A DNA stretch of 64,000 nt from JAZNQN01 sp045590195 (GCA_045590195.1 JAZNQN010000073.1:98333-162332), one strand, 5' to 3'; shown: positions 15,593-24,795, counted from the first letter of the stretch. Numbers and translations are program-made. The notes: generated by a model not told the origin, from the sequence alone.

Positions 15593-17521
15593 ATGATAAA
15601 AATTACTTTAAGAGATGAAATAAAAGAATTTGAAAGTGGTGTATCGGCTTATGATATCGCTCTTTCTATAAGCGAAGGCCTTGCGAGAGCTGCTTTGGCT
15701 GCAAAAATAAACGGCGAGGTTTGTGAGCTTTCAACAAAAATTACAGCTGATAGCGAAGTTGAAATTTTAACCTTTGATGCAGATGAAGGCAAGAGGGTTT
15801 TGCGCCACAGTGCATCGCATATTCTGGCACAGGCCGTTAAAAGGCTTTATCCAAACACAAAGCTTGCAATAGGCCCTGCTATTGACGATGGTTTTTACTA
15901 CGATTTTGATACAGAATCTCCGCTTACAAACGATGATCTTTCAAAAATTGAAGCAGAGATGAAAAAAATTGTTAAAGAAAACATAAAAATTGAAAGATTT
16001 GCTCTTTCCAGAGCAGAAGCTTTGGAAATGATGAAAGATGAGCCTTACAAAGTAGAGCTTATTGAAGATTTGCCCGAAGGCGAAGAGATTTCATTCTACA
16101 AACAAGGCGATTTTACTGACCTTTGTGCAGGACCTCACGTGTTCTCAACAGGGGCCGTAAAAGCAATTAAGCTTATGAGCGTTACCGGTGCTTACTGGAG
16201 AGGAAGCGAGAAAAACAAAATGCTCCAGAGGGTTTACGGTACTGCATTTACAAAGAAAAGCGATCTTGCAGAGCACATTGAAATGCTTGAAGAAGCAAGA
16301 AAACGCGACCACAACAAAATAGGCAGAGAGCTTGGCTACTTTACAACCGTTGATTCAATTGGCCAGGGCCTTCCTATTATGCTTCCAAAGGGCGCAAAGG
16401 TTATGCAAACTCTTATGCGTTTTGTTGAAGATACCGAGGAATCACTCGGCTGGCAGATGACAAAAACACCTTATATGGCTAAAAGCGACCTTTACAAAAT
16501 TTCAGGTCACTGGGATCATTACAAAGATGGTATGTTTGTAATGGGCGACGAAGAAAAAGACAAAGAGGTTTTTGCGCTTCGTCCAATGACATGTCCGTTC
16601 CAGTATCAGGCATATCTTTCAAAAATGAGAAGTTACCGTGATTTACCACTTCGTTATAACGAAACTTCAACTCTTTTCAGAAACGAAGCTTCGGGCGAAA
16701 TGCACGGTCTTATCAGGGTTAGACAGTTTACAATTTCCGAAGGCCACTTAATGTGCCGCCCTGATCAGCTTGAAGAAGAATTTAAAAGCTGTCTTGAGCT
16801 TACAACATATATGCTCAAAACACTTGGCCTTTACGAAGTTGTATCCTATCGTTTCTCGCAGTGGGATCCTGATAACAAAGAAAAATATATCGGAACAGCA
16901 GAGCAGTGGGATGAGGCTCAGGGCATAATGGCAAAAATATTGGAACACCTTGAAATTCCTCACAAAATCGGTATTGGTGAAGCGGCGTTTTATGGCCCTA
17001 AACTTGATATTCAGATTAAAAATGTTTACGGCAAAGAGGATACTCTTATCACTATCCAGATTGACCAGATGCTCGCTGAAAAATTTGGTATGGAATATAT
17101 CGACAGCGACGGCTCAAAGAAAAACCCATACATTATTCACAGAACTTCAATTGGCTGCTATGAAAGAACACTTGCACTCCTTCTTGAAAAATATGCAGGC
17201 GCACTTCCAACATGGCTTATGCCAACACAGGCAGTTGTTATTCCTATTTCTGAAAAACACAACGAATATGCGGAAAAAGTTGCTAAAATGCTTACAGAAA
17301 AGGGAATCAGAAATACTGTTGACAAGAGAAACGAAAAAATGGGCTACAAAATTCGTGAGGCTCAGCTTGAAAAAACACCTTATATGCTTATTGTAGGCGA
17401 CAAAGAGGCAGAGGAAAATGCTGCATCGCTCAGAAGCAGAAAAGAAGGGGATAAGGGCTCTGTTCCTGTTTCGGAAGCAATTGAAATTATTCTCGATGAT
17501 ATTGTAAACAAAAGAATATAA
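15593..17521 (+). CDS. thrS: Threonyl-tRNA synthetase
   Basis: ThrRS charges tRNA-Thr in the cytoplasm. The 642-residue product has the full class II layout: an N-terminal TGS domain (about 1-60), the HSASHILAQA editing-domain HxxxH motif, the zinc-binding catalytic core with RPMTCPFQ, motif 2 around RYNETSTLFRNE, motif 3 near IHRTSIGCYERTLALLLE, and a C-terminal anticodon-binding domain. The ATG at 15593 is spaced behind AAAAGGTGA; an in-frame GTG three codons earlier overlaps that site and is rejected. A promoter and leader ORF precede it, and a strong terminator follows. Confidence 0.98.
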   Translation: MIKITLRDEIKEFESGVSAYDIALSISEGLARAALAAKINGEVCELSTKITADSEVEILTFDADEGKRVLRHSASHILAQAVKRLYPNTKLAIGPAIDDGFYYDFDTESPLTNDDLSKIEAEMKKIVKENIKIERFALSRAEALEMMKDEPYKVELIEDLPEGEEISFYKQGDFTDLCAGPHVFSTGAVKAIKLMSVTGAYWRGSEKNKMLQRVYGTAFTKKSDLAEHIEMLEEARKRDHNKIGRELGYFTTVDSIGQGLPIMLPKGAKVMQTLMRFVEDTEESLGWQMTKTPYMAKSDLYKISGHWDHYKDGMFVMGDEEKDKEVFALRPMTCPFQYQAYLSKMRSYRDLPLRYNETSTLFRNEASGEMHGLIRVRQFTISEGHLMCRPDQLEEEFKSCLELTTYMLKTLGLYEVVSYRFSQWDPDNKEKYIGTAEQWDEAQGIMAKILEHLEIPHKIGIGEAAFYGPKLDIQIKNVYGKEDTLITIQIDQMLAEKFGMEYIDSDGSKKNPYIIHRTSIGCYERTLALLLEKYAGALPTWLMPTQAVVIPISEKHNEYAEKVAKMLTEKGIRNTVDKRNEKMGYKIREAQLEKTPYMLIVGDKEAEENAASLRSRKEGDKGSVPVSEAIEIILDDIVNKRI

Positions 17522-17525
17522 AAAA

Positions 17526-17553
17526 TTGGGCTGTAACGAGAGTTACAGCCCAA
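17526..17553. terminator. Bidirectional terminator after thrS
   Basis: TTGGGCTGTAAC-GAGA-GTTACAGCCCAA is a 12-bp perfect hairpin between the convergent thrS and AraC genes. A tract of A residues precedes it, giving a U-tract in the minus direction; in the plus direction the T-run is weak. Confidence 0.75.
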
Positions 17554-17557
17554 ACTG

Positions 17558-18355
17558 TCATTGTTTCAGATTTTTTCGGAATTGTTGTGGCGATGTGCCA
17601 CGGTATTTTTTAAATATATCGCCAAAATAATTACTGCTTGTAAAGCCTGTGGCCGAAGCAATTTCGGTTATTGAAAGAGAAGTGTTTTGAAGTAGTTTCG
17701 CCGCTTCGTTTACTCTTATGCAGTTTATATATTGCGCCGCCGGCATACCGATAATAGATTTGAATTTTTTGCAAAAGTACGACTGGCTTAAATATGACAT
17801 CTGGCAAAGCTGATTAACGCTTACATCGAGAGCATAATTTTTATTTATATAAGTTACCGCATCAAGAATTTTGTTATAAGTTTCATCTTCGTTTTTGGTT
17901 GCAGAAACTTTAAATGAAGAAAAACGATAAAGGTATATAATTAAAGTTTCAAAAAGAAGAGAGAGCATTTTTGAAGATGTTTCGCTTTGATGAGAAGTTT
18001 CGCTGCACATATCAAAAAGAAGCTGCTGAATTTTATCGCGCTGAGCAGGCGGAATACTGATAACGCAGGTGTCGAAACATTTTTCTATAATATGGCGAAT
18101 ATTATCGTTTACGGCGTCTTCGTCAAAAAATATGTGAATAAATTCTGTGCGGGGGCCTGAGGTTTTATGCATTTTTCCCGGCGAAATAAGGGCAAAATCG
18201 CCCGATACAACGCGGTAAACATTATCCTCAATAAAATAGTGGCGGTCGCCTTTGGTAAGATAATAAATTTCATAGTGAGGGTGGGCATGAACATATTTCA
18301 TATCGGCATCGGTTTCTGAAAGATATTTCGTGTGTTTGGCTTTTATTATTGCCAT
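17558..18355 (-). CDS. AraC-family transcriptional regulator
   Basis: The 265-residue protein has an N-terminal cupin (HAHPHYEIYYLTKG, SGDFALISPGKMHKTSG) and the two AraC HTH motifs (LCQMSYLSQSYFCKKFK; IASATGFTSSNYFGDIFKKYRGTSPQQF). GGGAGGTG precedes the ATG at 18355. It is divergent from rqcP, an unlikely target, so its regulon is probably elsewhere. Confidence 0.9.
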   Translation of the reverse strand: MAIIKAKHTKYLSETDADMKYVHAHPHYEIYYLTKGDRHYFIEDNVYRVVSGDFALISPGKMHKTSGPRTEFIHIFFDEDAVNDNIRHIIEKCFDTCVISIPPAQRDKIQQLLFDMCSETSHQSETSSKMLSLLFETLIIYLYRFSSFKVSATKNEDETYNKILDAVTYINKNYALDVSVNQLCQMSYLSQSYFCKKFKSIIGMPAAQYINCIRVNEAAKLLQNTSLSITEIASATGFTSSNYFGDIFKKYRGTSPQQFRKNLKQ

Positions 18356-18421
18356 GGTGCACCTCCCGCATAGTTTTATTTAATTTTATCATAACATTTT
18401 TCATATGTAAAGGAGAATAAA

Positions 18422-18667
18422 ATGAGAATTGACAAGTTTTTAAAAGTTTCGAGAATTATTAAAAGAAGAACTATTGCGGCTTCGGCCTGCAGTGGTGGCA
18501 GAGTGTTTATAAACGGAAAGCAGGCAAAGCCCGGAAGCGAGGTTTCGGTTGGAAGCATAATTGAAATAGGCTTTGGCGAAAAACAGATAAAAGTTGAAGT
18601 TTTGAAACTTACAGAGCACATTGGAAAAGATGATGCTTCAACAATGTATAAAATTATAGAAGGCTAA
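18422..18667 (+). CDS. rqcP: S4-domain RNA-binding protein RqcP (YabO-like)
   Basis: This 81-residue S4-domain protein starts MRIDKFLKVSRIIKRRTIA and has the GRVFINGKQAKPGSEV turn and the C-terminal ASTMYKII, as in B. subtilis RqcP. RqcP works with RqcH in ribosome quality control, stabilising peptidyl-tRNA on obstructed 50S subunits while Ala tails are added. In other Firmicutes it lies near hupA, mazG or divIC; here it stands alone between AraC genes. AAAGGAG precedes the ATG. Confidence 0.93.
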   Translation: MRIDKFLKVSRIIKRRTIAASACSGGRVFINGKQAKPGSEVSVGSIIEIGFGEKQIKVEVLKLTEHIGKDDASTMYKIIEG

Positions 18668-18673
18668 TAAATA

Positions 18674-18702
18674 GGACGCAAAGTAATTTGCGTCCGTTTT
18701 TT
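18674..18702. terminator. Terminator after rqcP
   Basis: GGACGCAAA-GTAA-TTTGCGTCC followed by GTTTTTTAT is a clear intrinsic terminator between the convergent rqcP and AraC genes. Confidence 0.9.
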
Positions 18703-19510
18703 ATCGGTGAGAGTTTCGGTATTGCAGCGGGGTTTCGCCAGTGAAGGCCTTAAATTGTTTACAGAAGAAAGATGTATCGGTAAAGCCGAGCAAATTGGCT
18801 ATTTCGGAAGCATTAAGATTAGTATGTTTAAGATAATCCTTCGATCTTTTGAGTTTTGCATTTATTCTGTATTTGGCAGGCGACATTCCCGAATATTCTT
18901 TAAAAAGCTTTCTAAAATAGCTTTCGGTTACATTACAAAGAGCGGCAATTTCGCTTATGGAAAGAGTTTGATTTACTTCGTTTTCAATATATTTTATTCC
19001 TTTTTGTATAATATCAAATTTTGGTTTCATATCAATATTCCGGCCGCTGAGATCGGTTAAAATATCGTACATTCCCGATTTCATTTTACCGTAGCAGGGC
19101 AGGGCGGAATCGGCAGAATCTATAATTTTTTCTATAAAAAGTTTTCCGTGAGAAAAATTAAAAACAGTTATATGGCGGCTGAGAAGAAACGGCGTGCCGC
19201 CCTTGTCTGAAAGAGAAAAATTTATACCAAACGTACCAGAAGAGCTTTGTTTAAAATTGAAAAAATTAAGGGTATATTCCGAGTTTTCGGGAACATAAAC
19301 CAAAGAACCGGCCGGAGCCAATATTTTTTCGCCTGTATTTGTAATATACTCTCCGCTACAATCATCAAAAAAGAGAAACATACTGCTTTTTTTGGGGTTT
19401 CCTATGCAGGAGAACTGTTTTTTTATATTCCATTGTTGCCTTACGGCGGCTTCAACATTTACCGAATAGTTATATCCGTAAAGCTCTGAAACAGGTATAA
19501 TTTTCACCAT
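18701..19510 (-). CDS. AraC-family transcriptional regulator
   Basis: The 269-residue protein has a poorly conserved N-terminal sensor half and a clear AraC DNA-binding domain (IAALCNVTESYFRKLFKEYSGMSPAKYR; IANLLGFTDTSFFCKQFK; GETPLQYRNS). GGGGGTG precedes the ATG. It is divergent, over 146 bp of AT-rich DNA, from the AGE epimerase/GH20 locus and is its probable regulator. Confidence 0.9.
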   Translation of the reverse strand: MVKIIPVSELYGYNYSVNVEAAVRQQWNIKKQFSCIGNPKKSSMFLFFDDCSGEYITNTGEKILAPAGSLVYVPENSEYTLNFFNFKQSSSGTFGINFSLSDKGGTPFLLSRHITVFNFSHGKLFIEKIIDSADSALPCYGKMKSGMYDILTDLSGRNIDMKPKFDIIQKGIKYIENEVNQTLSISEIAALCNVTESYFRKLFKEYSGMSPAKYRINAKLKRSKDYLKHTNLNASEIANLLGFTDTSFFCKQFKAFTGETPLQYRNSHR

Positions 19511-19656
19511 AACACCCCCGATATATTTTAGAATATACTATTATATTGAAAATGTCAATAAGTATCGAAAAATTATATAATTGTACTTTAAAATTATATT
19601 GAATTATATTCCGCCACGTGATATTATTTTTATATATACTTATAGGAGGATTAAAA

Positions 19657-20850
19657 ATGGATAAACAATATTTTAAGAATACGAAAGAAAAGCTTAAAAG
19701 CATTTTGATGGACGAATTTGTATCGTTTTGGGAAGAAGTATCGGTTGACCCTGAGTACGGCGGATATTTATGCGGTTTCGACAGGGACGGCGAGCTGTTC
19801 TTTGAGGACAAATCTGTTTGGCAGCAGGGCAGAAGCCTTTGGATGTTTTCAAAGCTTTACAACGAATTTGGCAAAAAACAGCTTTGGCTCACGGCTGCAA
19901 AAAGCGGCTATGACTTTATAAACAAATACTGCTTTAACCCTGAAAACGGACATATGTATTTCAGGGTTACAAGAGATGGCAAGCCTTTGCAGGAGAGAAG
20001 ATATTATTTTTCAGAAGCATTTGCCATTATGGGTTATTGTGAATACTATATTGCAACAGGAATTGAAGAAGTAAAAGAAAAGGCAATAAAGCTTTTTGAG
20101 CTTTTTGAAAAATATTACAAAACGCCCTCTTTTGCGCCGAAAATCAACCCTGAAACAAGAAGATACAAAGGGCACAGTATTGTTATGATTATGCTTAATG
20201 TTTGCCAGCATATGCGTACAATTGATGATAATCCAGAGTATGACAAAATGATAAGCGAGTGTATTAATACAATAGTAAATGACTTTGTAAAGCCTGAAAA
20301 GAAAGCATTATTTGAAACTGTAAATTACGACGGCAGCTTTGTTGACACTCCTGATGGAAGGTTTTTAAACCCCGGCCACAGTATGGAAACTGCGTGGTTT
20401 ATTATGCAGGAGGCAATTCACAGAAACGACAAAGAGCTTTTTGAAAAAATGATGGATGTAACCGTGTGGTCGCTTCAGCGCGGTTGGGACAAGGAAATGG
20501 GCGGTATTTTCTATTTTCTTGATTGCGACAACAAGCCTGTAAGAAGCCTTGAATGGGATATGAAGCTTTTCTGGGTACATTGTGAGGCTATGATTGCTCT
20601 TGTATATTCTTATATGTACACTAAAAACGAAGAATATTTAAAAGGCTTTGAAACTATTTTAGATTACTGCATAAAGCATTATGCAGACCCCGGACACCCT
20701 GAATGGTACGGCCATTTACACCGTGACGGAACACCGATTTCTCCGATAAAGGGAAGCGACTGGAAAGGCCCGTTCCACAATGTAAGAGCGTTTATGATAC
20801 TTACAGGGCTTTTTGAAAAACTTGAAAATGGAGAAACGATTAGTTTCTAG
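19657..20850 (+). CDS. AGE-family epimerase/isomerase (N-acylglucosamine 2-epimerase type)
   Basis: The 397-residue protein has the (alpha/alpha)6-barrel pattern of AGE enzymes: GGYLCGFDRDGE near the start, the RSLWMFSKLYNEFG helix, RRYYFSEAFAIMGYCEY, NPGHSMETAWF with the catalytic-region His, and a C-terminal PEWYGHLHRDG and KGPFHNVRAFM. Members interconvert ManNAc/GlcNAc, mannose/fructose or cellobiose-type sugars. The GH20 neighbour points to an amino sugar, which is inference. The ATG at 19657 follows TAGGAGGA. Confidence 0.9.
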   Translation: MDKQYFKNTKEKLKSILMDEFVSFWEEVSVDPEYGGYLCGFDRDGELFFEDKSVWQQGRSLWMFSKLYNEFGKKQLWLTAAKSGYDFINKYCFNPENGHMYFRVTRDGKPLQERRYYFSEAFAIMGYCEYYIATGIEEVKEKAIKLFELFEKYYKTPSFAPKINPETRRYKGHSIVMIMLNVCQHMRTIDDNPEYDKMISECINTIVNDFVKPEKKALFETVNYDGSFVDTPDGRFLNPGHSMETAWFIMQEAIHRNDKELFEKMMDVTVWSLQRGWDKEMGGIFYFLDCDNKPVRSLEWDMKLFWVHCEAMIALVYSYMYTKNEEYLKGFETILDYCIKHYADPGHPEWYGHLHRDGTPISPIKGSDWKGPFHNVRAFMILTGLFEKLENGETISF

Positions 20851-20861
20851 GAGGCATTAAG

Positions 20862-22307
20862 GTGGATATAAAAGAAAAAAGTAACTGGAAAATTATTTAT
20901 TCAAATTATGATGGAATTGAAAGAAGTGCTATAAATTTTGTAAGCCGCGAGATGGGGAAATATGTGCTGAGGAATATGGGAGAATATTCTTTACCTGTGC
21001 TGGCAATTGAAAAATATGATGTTTCACAGGTGGACAAAAATGCGGTTATAATCGGTTTGCATGACGAAAACAAGCTCATACAAAAATACATAAAAGAAGA
21101 TGAAATTCCTGAAAACGGATATTTGGTTCGGGTTTTTGATAATCCTGATAACAAAGAGCAAAAAATAGCCGTAATTGCGGCAAACGAGCCTGTGAATGTA
21201 TTTTATGGTGCGGCGGATTTTATTGATGATTACTTTTCAGCTGCTATTCCCGAAAGGGCAGATATAAAATATCCAAAAGAGCTTTTTGAAGGGAAAATGC
21301 CTGATTACAATATTGCTTTGTATCCAACTATAAAAACAAGAAATGTTTTTGCATGGGGGCATCCTATTACAGATTACAAAGAATACCTTGAAAACATGGC
21401 AAGAATGAAACTAAATCAGCTTATTTTATGGAACGATTTTGCACCACTTAATAAAAAAGAATTTACCGATTGCGCACATGCTTTAGGAATTTCGGTAATG
21501 TGGGGCTATGCATGGGGCTGGAGCCTTGATTGTGGAGAAATAAATCTTGAAGCACTTGACAAGGTTTCGGATGCTGCCATAGAAAAATTTGAAAAAGAAT
21601 ATGCAAAAGACGGGGTTGACGGAATATACTTTCAGTCGTTTACGGAGCTTGAGAGAGAAAAAATAGGAGATAAGCTCATAGCTGAAGCGGTTACCGATTT
21701 TGTAAACAGCACAGCTAAAAAATTGCTCGATAAATTCCCCGGTCTTCATATTCAGTTTGGTCTTCACGCAACAAGCGTTAAAGATAGGCTGAAGTTTATT
21801 GCAAATGTTGATAAAAGAGTTGAAATTATTTGGGAAAACTGCGGAAGCTTTCCTTACTCTAACACCCCGTATGTGAGAAGCGAAGAAGAGTTTGAAGAAG
21901 CAAAAGAATTTACCGATAGTATCATAAATTTAAGAGAAGAAGGCAGCATGGGAGTACTTTATAAAGGACAACTCAGGCTTGACTGGAGTAAATTTATTCA
22001 TCAGGCTGGACCATACATTATAGGAAATGCTTCAAAAGAGGGATCGGAGCATGACAGGGAAATGTATAAACCGCTTTGGAAACATTTTCAGAATAACTGG
22101 ATTAAAAACGGAAAATATGCCTATGAAATGACAAAGCACATAATAGAAAAAGGGCAGAAAAATGTGGCCGTTGGTATGGCGGGGCAATTTGCAGGTGGCA
22201 GATGGTTTTCTCAGGCACTTTGTGCTGAAATAATATTTAACTGTGACAGACCTTATGAAGAAATATTTGACAAAGTTTCTGCACGTTGCAGCATAGACAT
22301 GGTATAA
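20862..22307 (+). CDS. Unrecognised protein, glycosidase-like TIM barrel suspected
   Basis: I cannot name this 481-residue protein. Residues 1-150 look like the small alpha/beta domain that precedes the barrel in GH20, GH67 and GH84 enzymes (NAVIIGLHDENKLIQ; AANEPVNVFYGAADFIDDYF). From residue 155 a barrel-like region starts, with PTIKTRNVFAWGHPITDYKEYLENMARM, then QLILWNDFAP, GISVMWGYAWGW and DGIYFQSFTE. Two acidic residues, in YFQSFTELE and IIWENCG, could be catalytic. It starts with GTG 12 bp after the AGE gene, behind a GGAGG that overlaps the AGE stop. No signal peptide is seen, so it probably acts on imported oligosaccharides. Confidence 0.6.
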   Translation: MDIKEKSNWKIIYSNYDGIERSAINFVSREMGKYVLRNMGEYSLPVLAIEKYDVSQVDKNAVIIGLHDENKLIQKYIKEDEIPENGYLVRVFDNPDNKEQKIAVIAANEPVNVFYGAADFIDDYFSAAIPERADIKYPKELFEGKMPDYNIALYPTIKTRNVFAWGHPITDYKEYLENMARMKLNQLILWNDFAPLNKKEFTDCAHALGISVMWGYAWGWSLDCGEINLEALDKVSDAAIEKFEKEYAKDGVDGIYFQSFTELEREKIGDKLIAEAVTDFVNSTAKKLLDKFPGLHIQFGLHATSVKDRLKFIANVDKRVEIIWENCGSFPYSNTPYVRSEEEFEEAKEFTDSIINLREEGSMGVLYKGQLRLDWSKFIHQAGPYIIGNASKEGSEHDREMYKPLWKHFQNNWIKNGKYAYEMTKHIIEKGQKNVAVGMAGQFAGGRWFSQALCAEIIFNCDRPYEEIFDKVSARCSIDMV

Positions 22308-22432
22308 AACGCAAACTATTGATATATTGACACTGTTTTTGTTGCGTATTTTTGTTTTTTAAATTCAGTTTATTGAAAACTTAAATTGAATTTGATATTA
22401 TTTTTTAAAACACAGCGAAAAGAGGTTTTAAT

Positions 22433-24145
22433 ATGATTACACCACGTGCAAAAAAAGAAAATTATTCGGGAGAAAAAATTGCCATTTCAAAAAAGCTTAC
22501 CGTAAGCGTAAAAAACGAACTTGAAGAAAAAGTTTTCGCGGCAATTGAAATATTTTTTAAATCGACAGGTATTACTTTTGTTCCCGTAAAAGATAAAGCT
22601 GATATTACATTAGAAGTAAACGAAGCTCTATCTGACAAGCTGGAAAGATATAGTGTTTTGACAGATAAAAACGGAATTAAGCTTTCTTTTGCTGACTTTT
22701 TAGGCGGAAGAAATGCCCTTGCCACACTTTATCAGCTTATCAGATGTGAAGGCGACGAGGTTTATGTTTTAGAAGCGGAAATAGATGACTGGGCTGACAA
22801 CAAGATGCGTGGTGTTCTTTTAGACCCTGCACGTAGATTTATTCCCATAAAAGATTTAAAAAATACATTTGTTCGTATGGCGCTTGGCAAAATGAATGTT
22901 GCCCATCTGCACCTTATGGATGCTGAATCATATACTTTGGAAAGCCGTAAATATCCTCAGCTTAATAACCCTGAACACGGGTTTTACAAAATGGAAGAAA
23001 TGAGCGATATAATTGCCTTTGGCCAGGCTATTGGTATTGATTGTTTGCCTGAAATTGAAATGCCGGCTCACACTCAGCCGAGAATGATTGAGCATTTTCC
23101 ATTTCTTTTGTGCGAAACTGAAACCGTTGAAACCAGTAAATGGACAATGTGCATAGGAAACGAAAAGTTTTATGAGTTTTTTGCAGATATTATAGCTGAA
23201 GTAGCCAATGTTTTCCCGTATGAGATACTTCACATAGGTACTGATGAGTTTTCAAATTTCTGCCACGAGGAACGCCGTCATTGGCCAAGGTGGTACGACT
23301 GCAAGCATTGTAAAGCCCTTGCCAAAAAGCTTGGCATTTATCAGACGCCTGCCGAAGAGGTTCAAAAATACGAAGAAGACGGAACCCTTATGGAAAGAGG
23401 CATTGCAGGTATACAAGAAATGTTTATGCATATGGTTAAGCGTATGCACGAAATTGTTACAAAAGCGGGCAAGCGAATGATGATGTGGAACGAAAACATC
23501 GACATTTCAAAGCCCTGCGATTTGCCTAAAGATATACTTATTCATTTCTGGCGTGTGGCTATGGCCAGACGCGGACCTGTGTATGGCTGCTCTATGGAAG
23601 CATTTCTTGAGCAGGGATTTGATGTTATAAACTCTCACTATCCGCAAACATATATTGAAGAAGATATATATTATCCAGAAGTTCCTCTTAACACCTGGTC
23701 GCCAAAAACTTATCCTGAAACCAGGGATGAACTTAAGGACAAAATTCTTGGCGGTTGGCCGTCGGCCTGGAGCAATTATCCGCATTTTGCGTACACATTG
23801 CCAAGTGCAATTGCTTTTTATGCTGACAGACTCTGGGATGAATCGGTAGGATATTACGGAAAAGATTTCTGCATCTCGGCAACCCGTTTGGTTTTAGGTC
23901 CACACACACCTGAAAAATTCAATGTATATGCGGCGCTTGGCGGATACATACTTCCACGAAGCACACCTAAACAGGAAACACTTTACGGCTATGTTAATAA
24001 AGTTAAAATACCTGCCCAAGAGGTTTTGGAAACAGAAAAAACTTTACGCACTCTGGCAAAGGGCGATGGAATAGAATGTGAGCTTGCCGGAATATATGCT
24101 GATTGTGTAAAGTGGGTATATGAAAAGATGACGAGCAAGGAATAA
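22433..24145 (+). CDS. GH20 beta-N-acetylhexosaminidase
   Basis: The 570-residue enzyme should remove terminal GlcNAc or GalNAc by substrate-assisted catalysis. An N-terminal GH20b-like domain (1-120) precedes the barrel, which opens with RGVLLDPARRFIP. The conserved Asp-Glu pair is present in ILHIGTDEFSNF (about D271/E272), and aromatic barrel residues follow in MMMWNENI and GGWPSAWSN. There is no signal peptide, so the substrate must be imported or released in the cell. It has its own ATG behind AAGAGG, 125 bp after the preceding gene, and completes the amino-sugar locus. Confidence 0.9.
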   Translation: MITPRAKKENYSGEKIAISKKLTVSVKNELEEKVFAAIEIFFKSTGITFVPVKDKADITLEVNEALSDKLERYSVLTDKNGIKLSFADFLGGRNALATLYQLIRCEGDEVYVLEAEIDDWADNKMRGVLLDPARRFIPIKDLKNTFVRMALGKMNVAHLHLMDAESYTLESRKYPQLNNPEHGFYKMEEMSDIIAFGQAIGIDCLPEIEMPAHTQPRMIEHFPFLLCETETVETSKWTMCIGNEKFYEFFADIIAEVANVFPYEILHIGTDEFSNFCHEERRHWPRWYDCKHCKALAKKLGIYQTPAEEVQKYEEDGTLMERGIAGIQEMFMHMVKRMHEIVTKAGKRMMMWNENIDISKPCDLPKDILIHFWRVAMARRGPVYGCSMEAFLEQGFDVINSHYPQTYIEEDIYYPEVPLNTWSPKTYPETRDELKDKILGGWPSAWSNYPHFAYTLPSAIAFYADRLWDESVGYYGKDFCISATRLVLGPHTPEKFNVYAALGGYILPRSTPKQETLYGYVNKVKIPAQEVLETEKTLRTLAKGDGIECELAGIYADCVKWVYEKMTSKE

Positions 24146-24190
24146 GGAAATATAAAAAAGTCCAGACCGCAAAAAAGTTAAAAATTTTAA

Positions 24191-24489
24191 AACCCGCCAA
24201 ACGGCGGTGCTTCTTAGGGATAAATCGGTTTTGGCTTGATATTTTTCGCTTATAGTGCGCAAAAAAATGCAGACATACGACAGTATGCCTGCGTTTTTTA
24301 TGACTTCTCTAAGACAAAAAATCTCTAACCCAAAACTGCTTTGCACCATAAAAATCTTGTTTTTGAGTGCAGAACAAGGCAAAAATTTGAGTAATCCTTG
24401 ACGGATTGTGAAAATTTTTAACGCAGTTATGTGCCAAAAACGTGGTTTTTAGGCGGTTAATCCCTAAGAAGCACCGCCGAAGGCGGGTT
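24191..24489. repeat. 300-bp element bounded by long inverted repeats
   Basis: The left arm (24191-24221, 31 nt) and right arm (24460-24489, 30 nt) match as inverted repeats over 28 bases; they differ only in a short central loop (AAA against TT). Each arm has its own small CCGCC/GGCGG hairpin. The interior has no convincing ORF; it holds a hairpin near 24264-24302 (GCAG and CATAC pairing with GTATG and CTGC). The arrangement suggests a miniature inverted-repeat element or a structured RNA. No target-site duplication was clear, and there is no second copy in the window. Confidence 0.6.
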
Positions 24490-24500
24490 TTTACATCCAT

Positions 24501-24668
24501 TTAGTTTATCAGAGTATACTCCATCATTTCATAATGCAGGCGGCTTCCAACATCGGTATTTTCCGGCAAAAGGAAAAGAGCAATAAAAATTTCGCCGCCG
24601 GTTTCTATATCTTTAAGATAGGCATATTCGCCTTCAATTCTGTCAACAATATAATCTTTAGGATTCAT
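24501..24668 (-). CDS. Small DUF3006-like protein
   Basis: A 55-residue ORF begins MNPKDYIVDRIEGEYAYLKD and continues ETGGEIFIALFLLPENTDVG. The IVDRIEGEYA(Y/V) opening and the LLPENTDVG turn resemble DUF3006 proteins, small beta-rich proteins of unknown function. It has a GAGGTGAT site just upstream and a promoter at 24688-24716. It runs opposite to the glycosyltransferase gene beyond. Confidence 0.65.
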   Translation of the reverse strand: MNPKDYIVDRIEGEYAYLKDIETGGEIFIALFLLPENTDVGSRLHYEMMEYTLIN

Positions 24669-24687
24669 TTTATCACCTCTTTTTTAC

Positions 24688-24716
24688 ATTATATCATAAT
24701 TTAGTGCAAAAAACAA
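24688..24716 (-). promoter_or_regulatory. Promoter for the DUF3006-like gene
   Basis: Read on the minus strand, TTGTTT (24716-24711) and TATAAT (24693-24688) are 17 bp apart, directly upstream of the small ORF. Confidence 0.65.
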
Positions 24717-24795
24717 GGCGATAAAAATAGTTCTTGAAAACAGGCTTTTATTGATGTATAATGATTTTAGATTAAAAAGTTATGAGGAATTTAAA

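Noticed and set aside
24191..24489. Insertion sequence
   Set aside because: No transposase frame is present, and no second copy is seen in this window.
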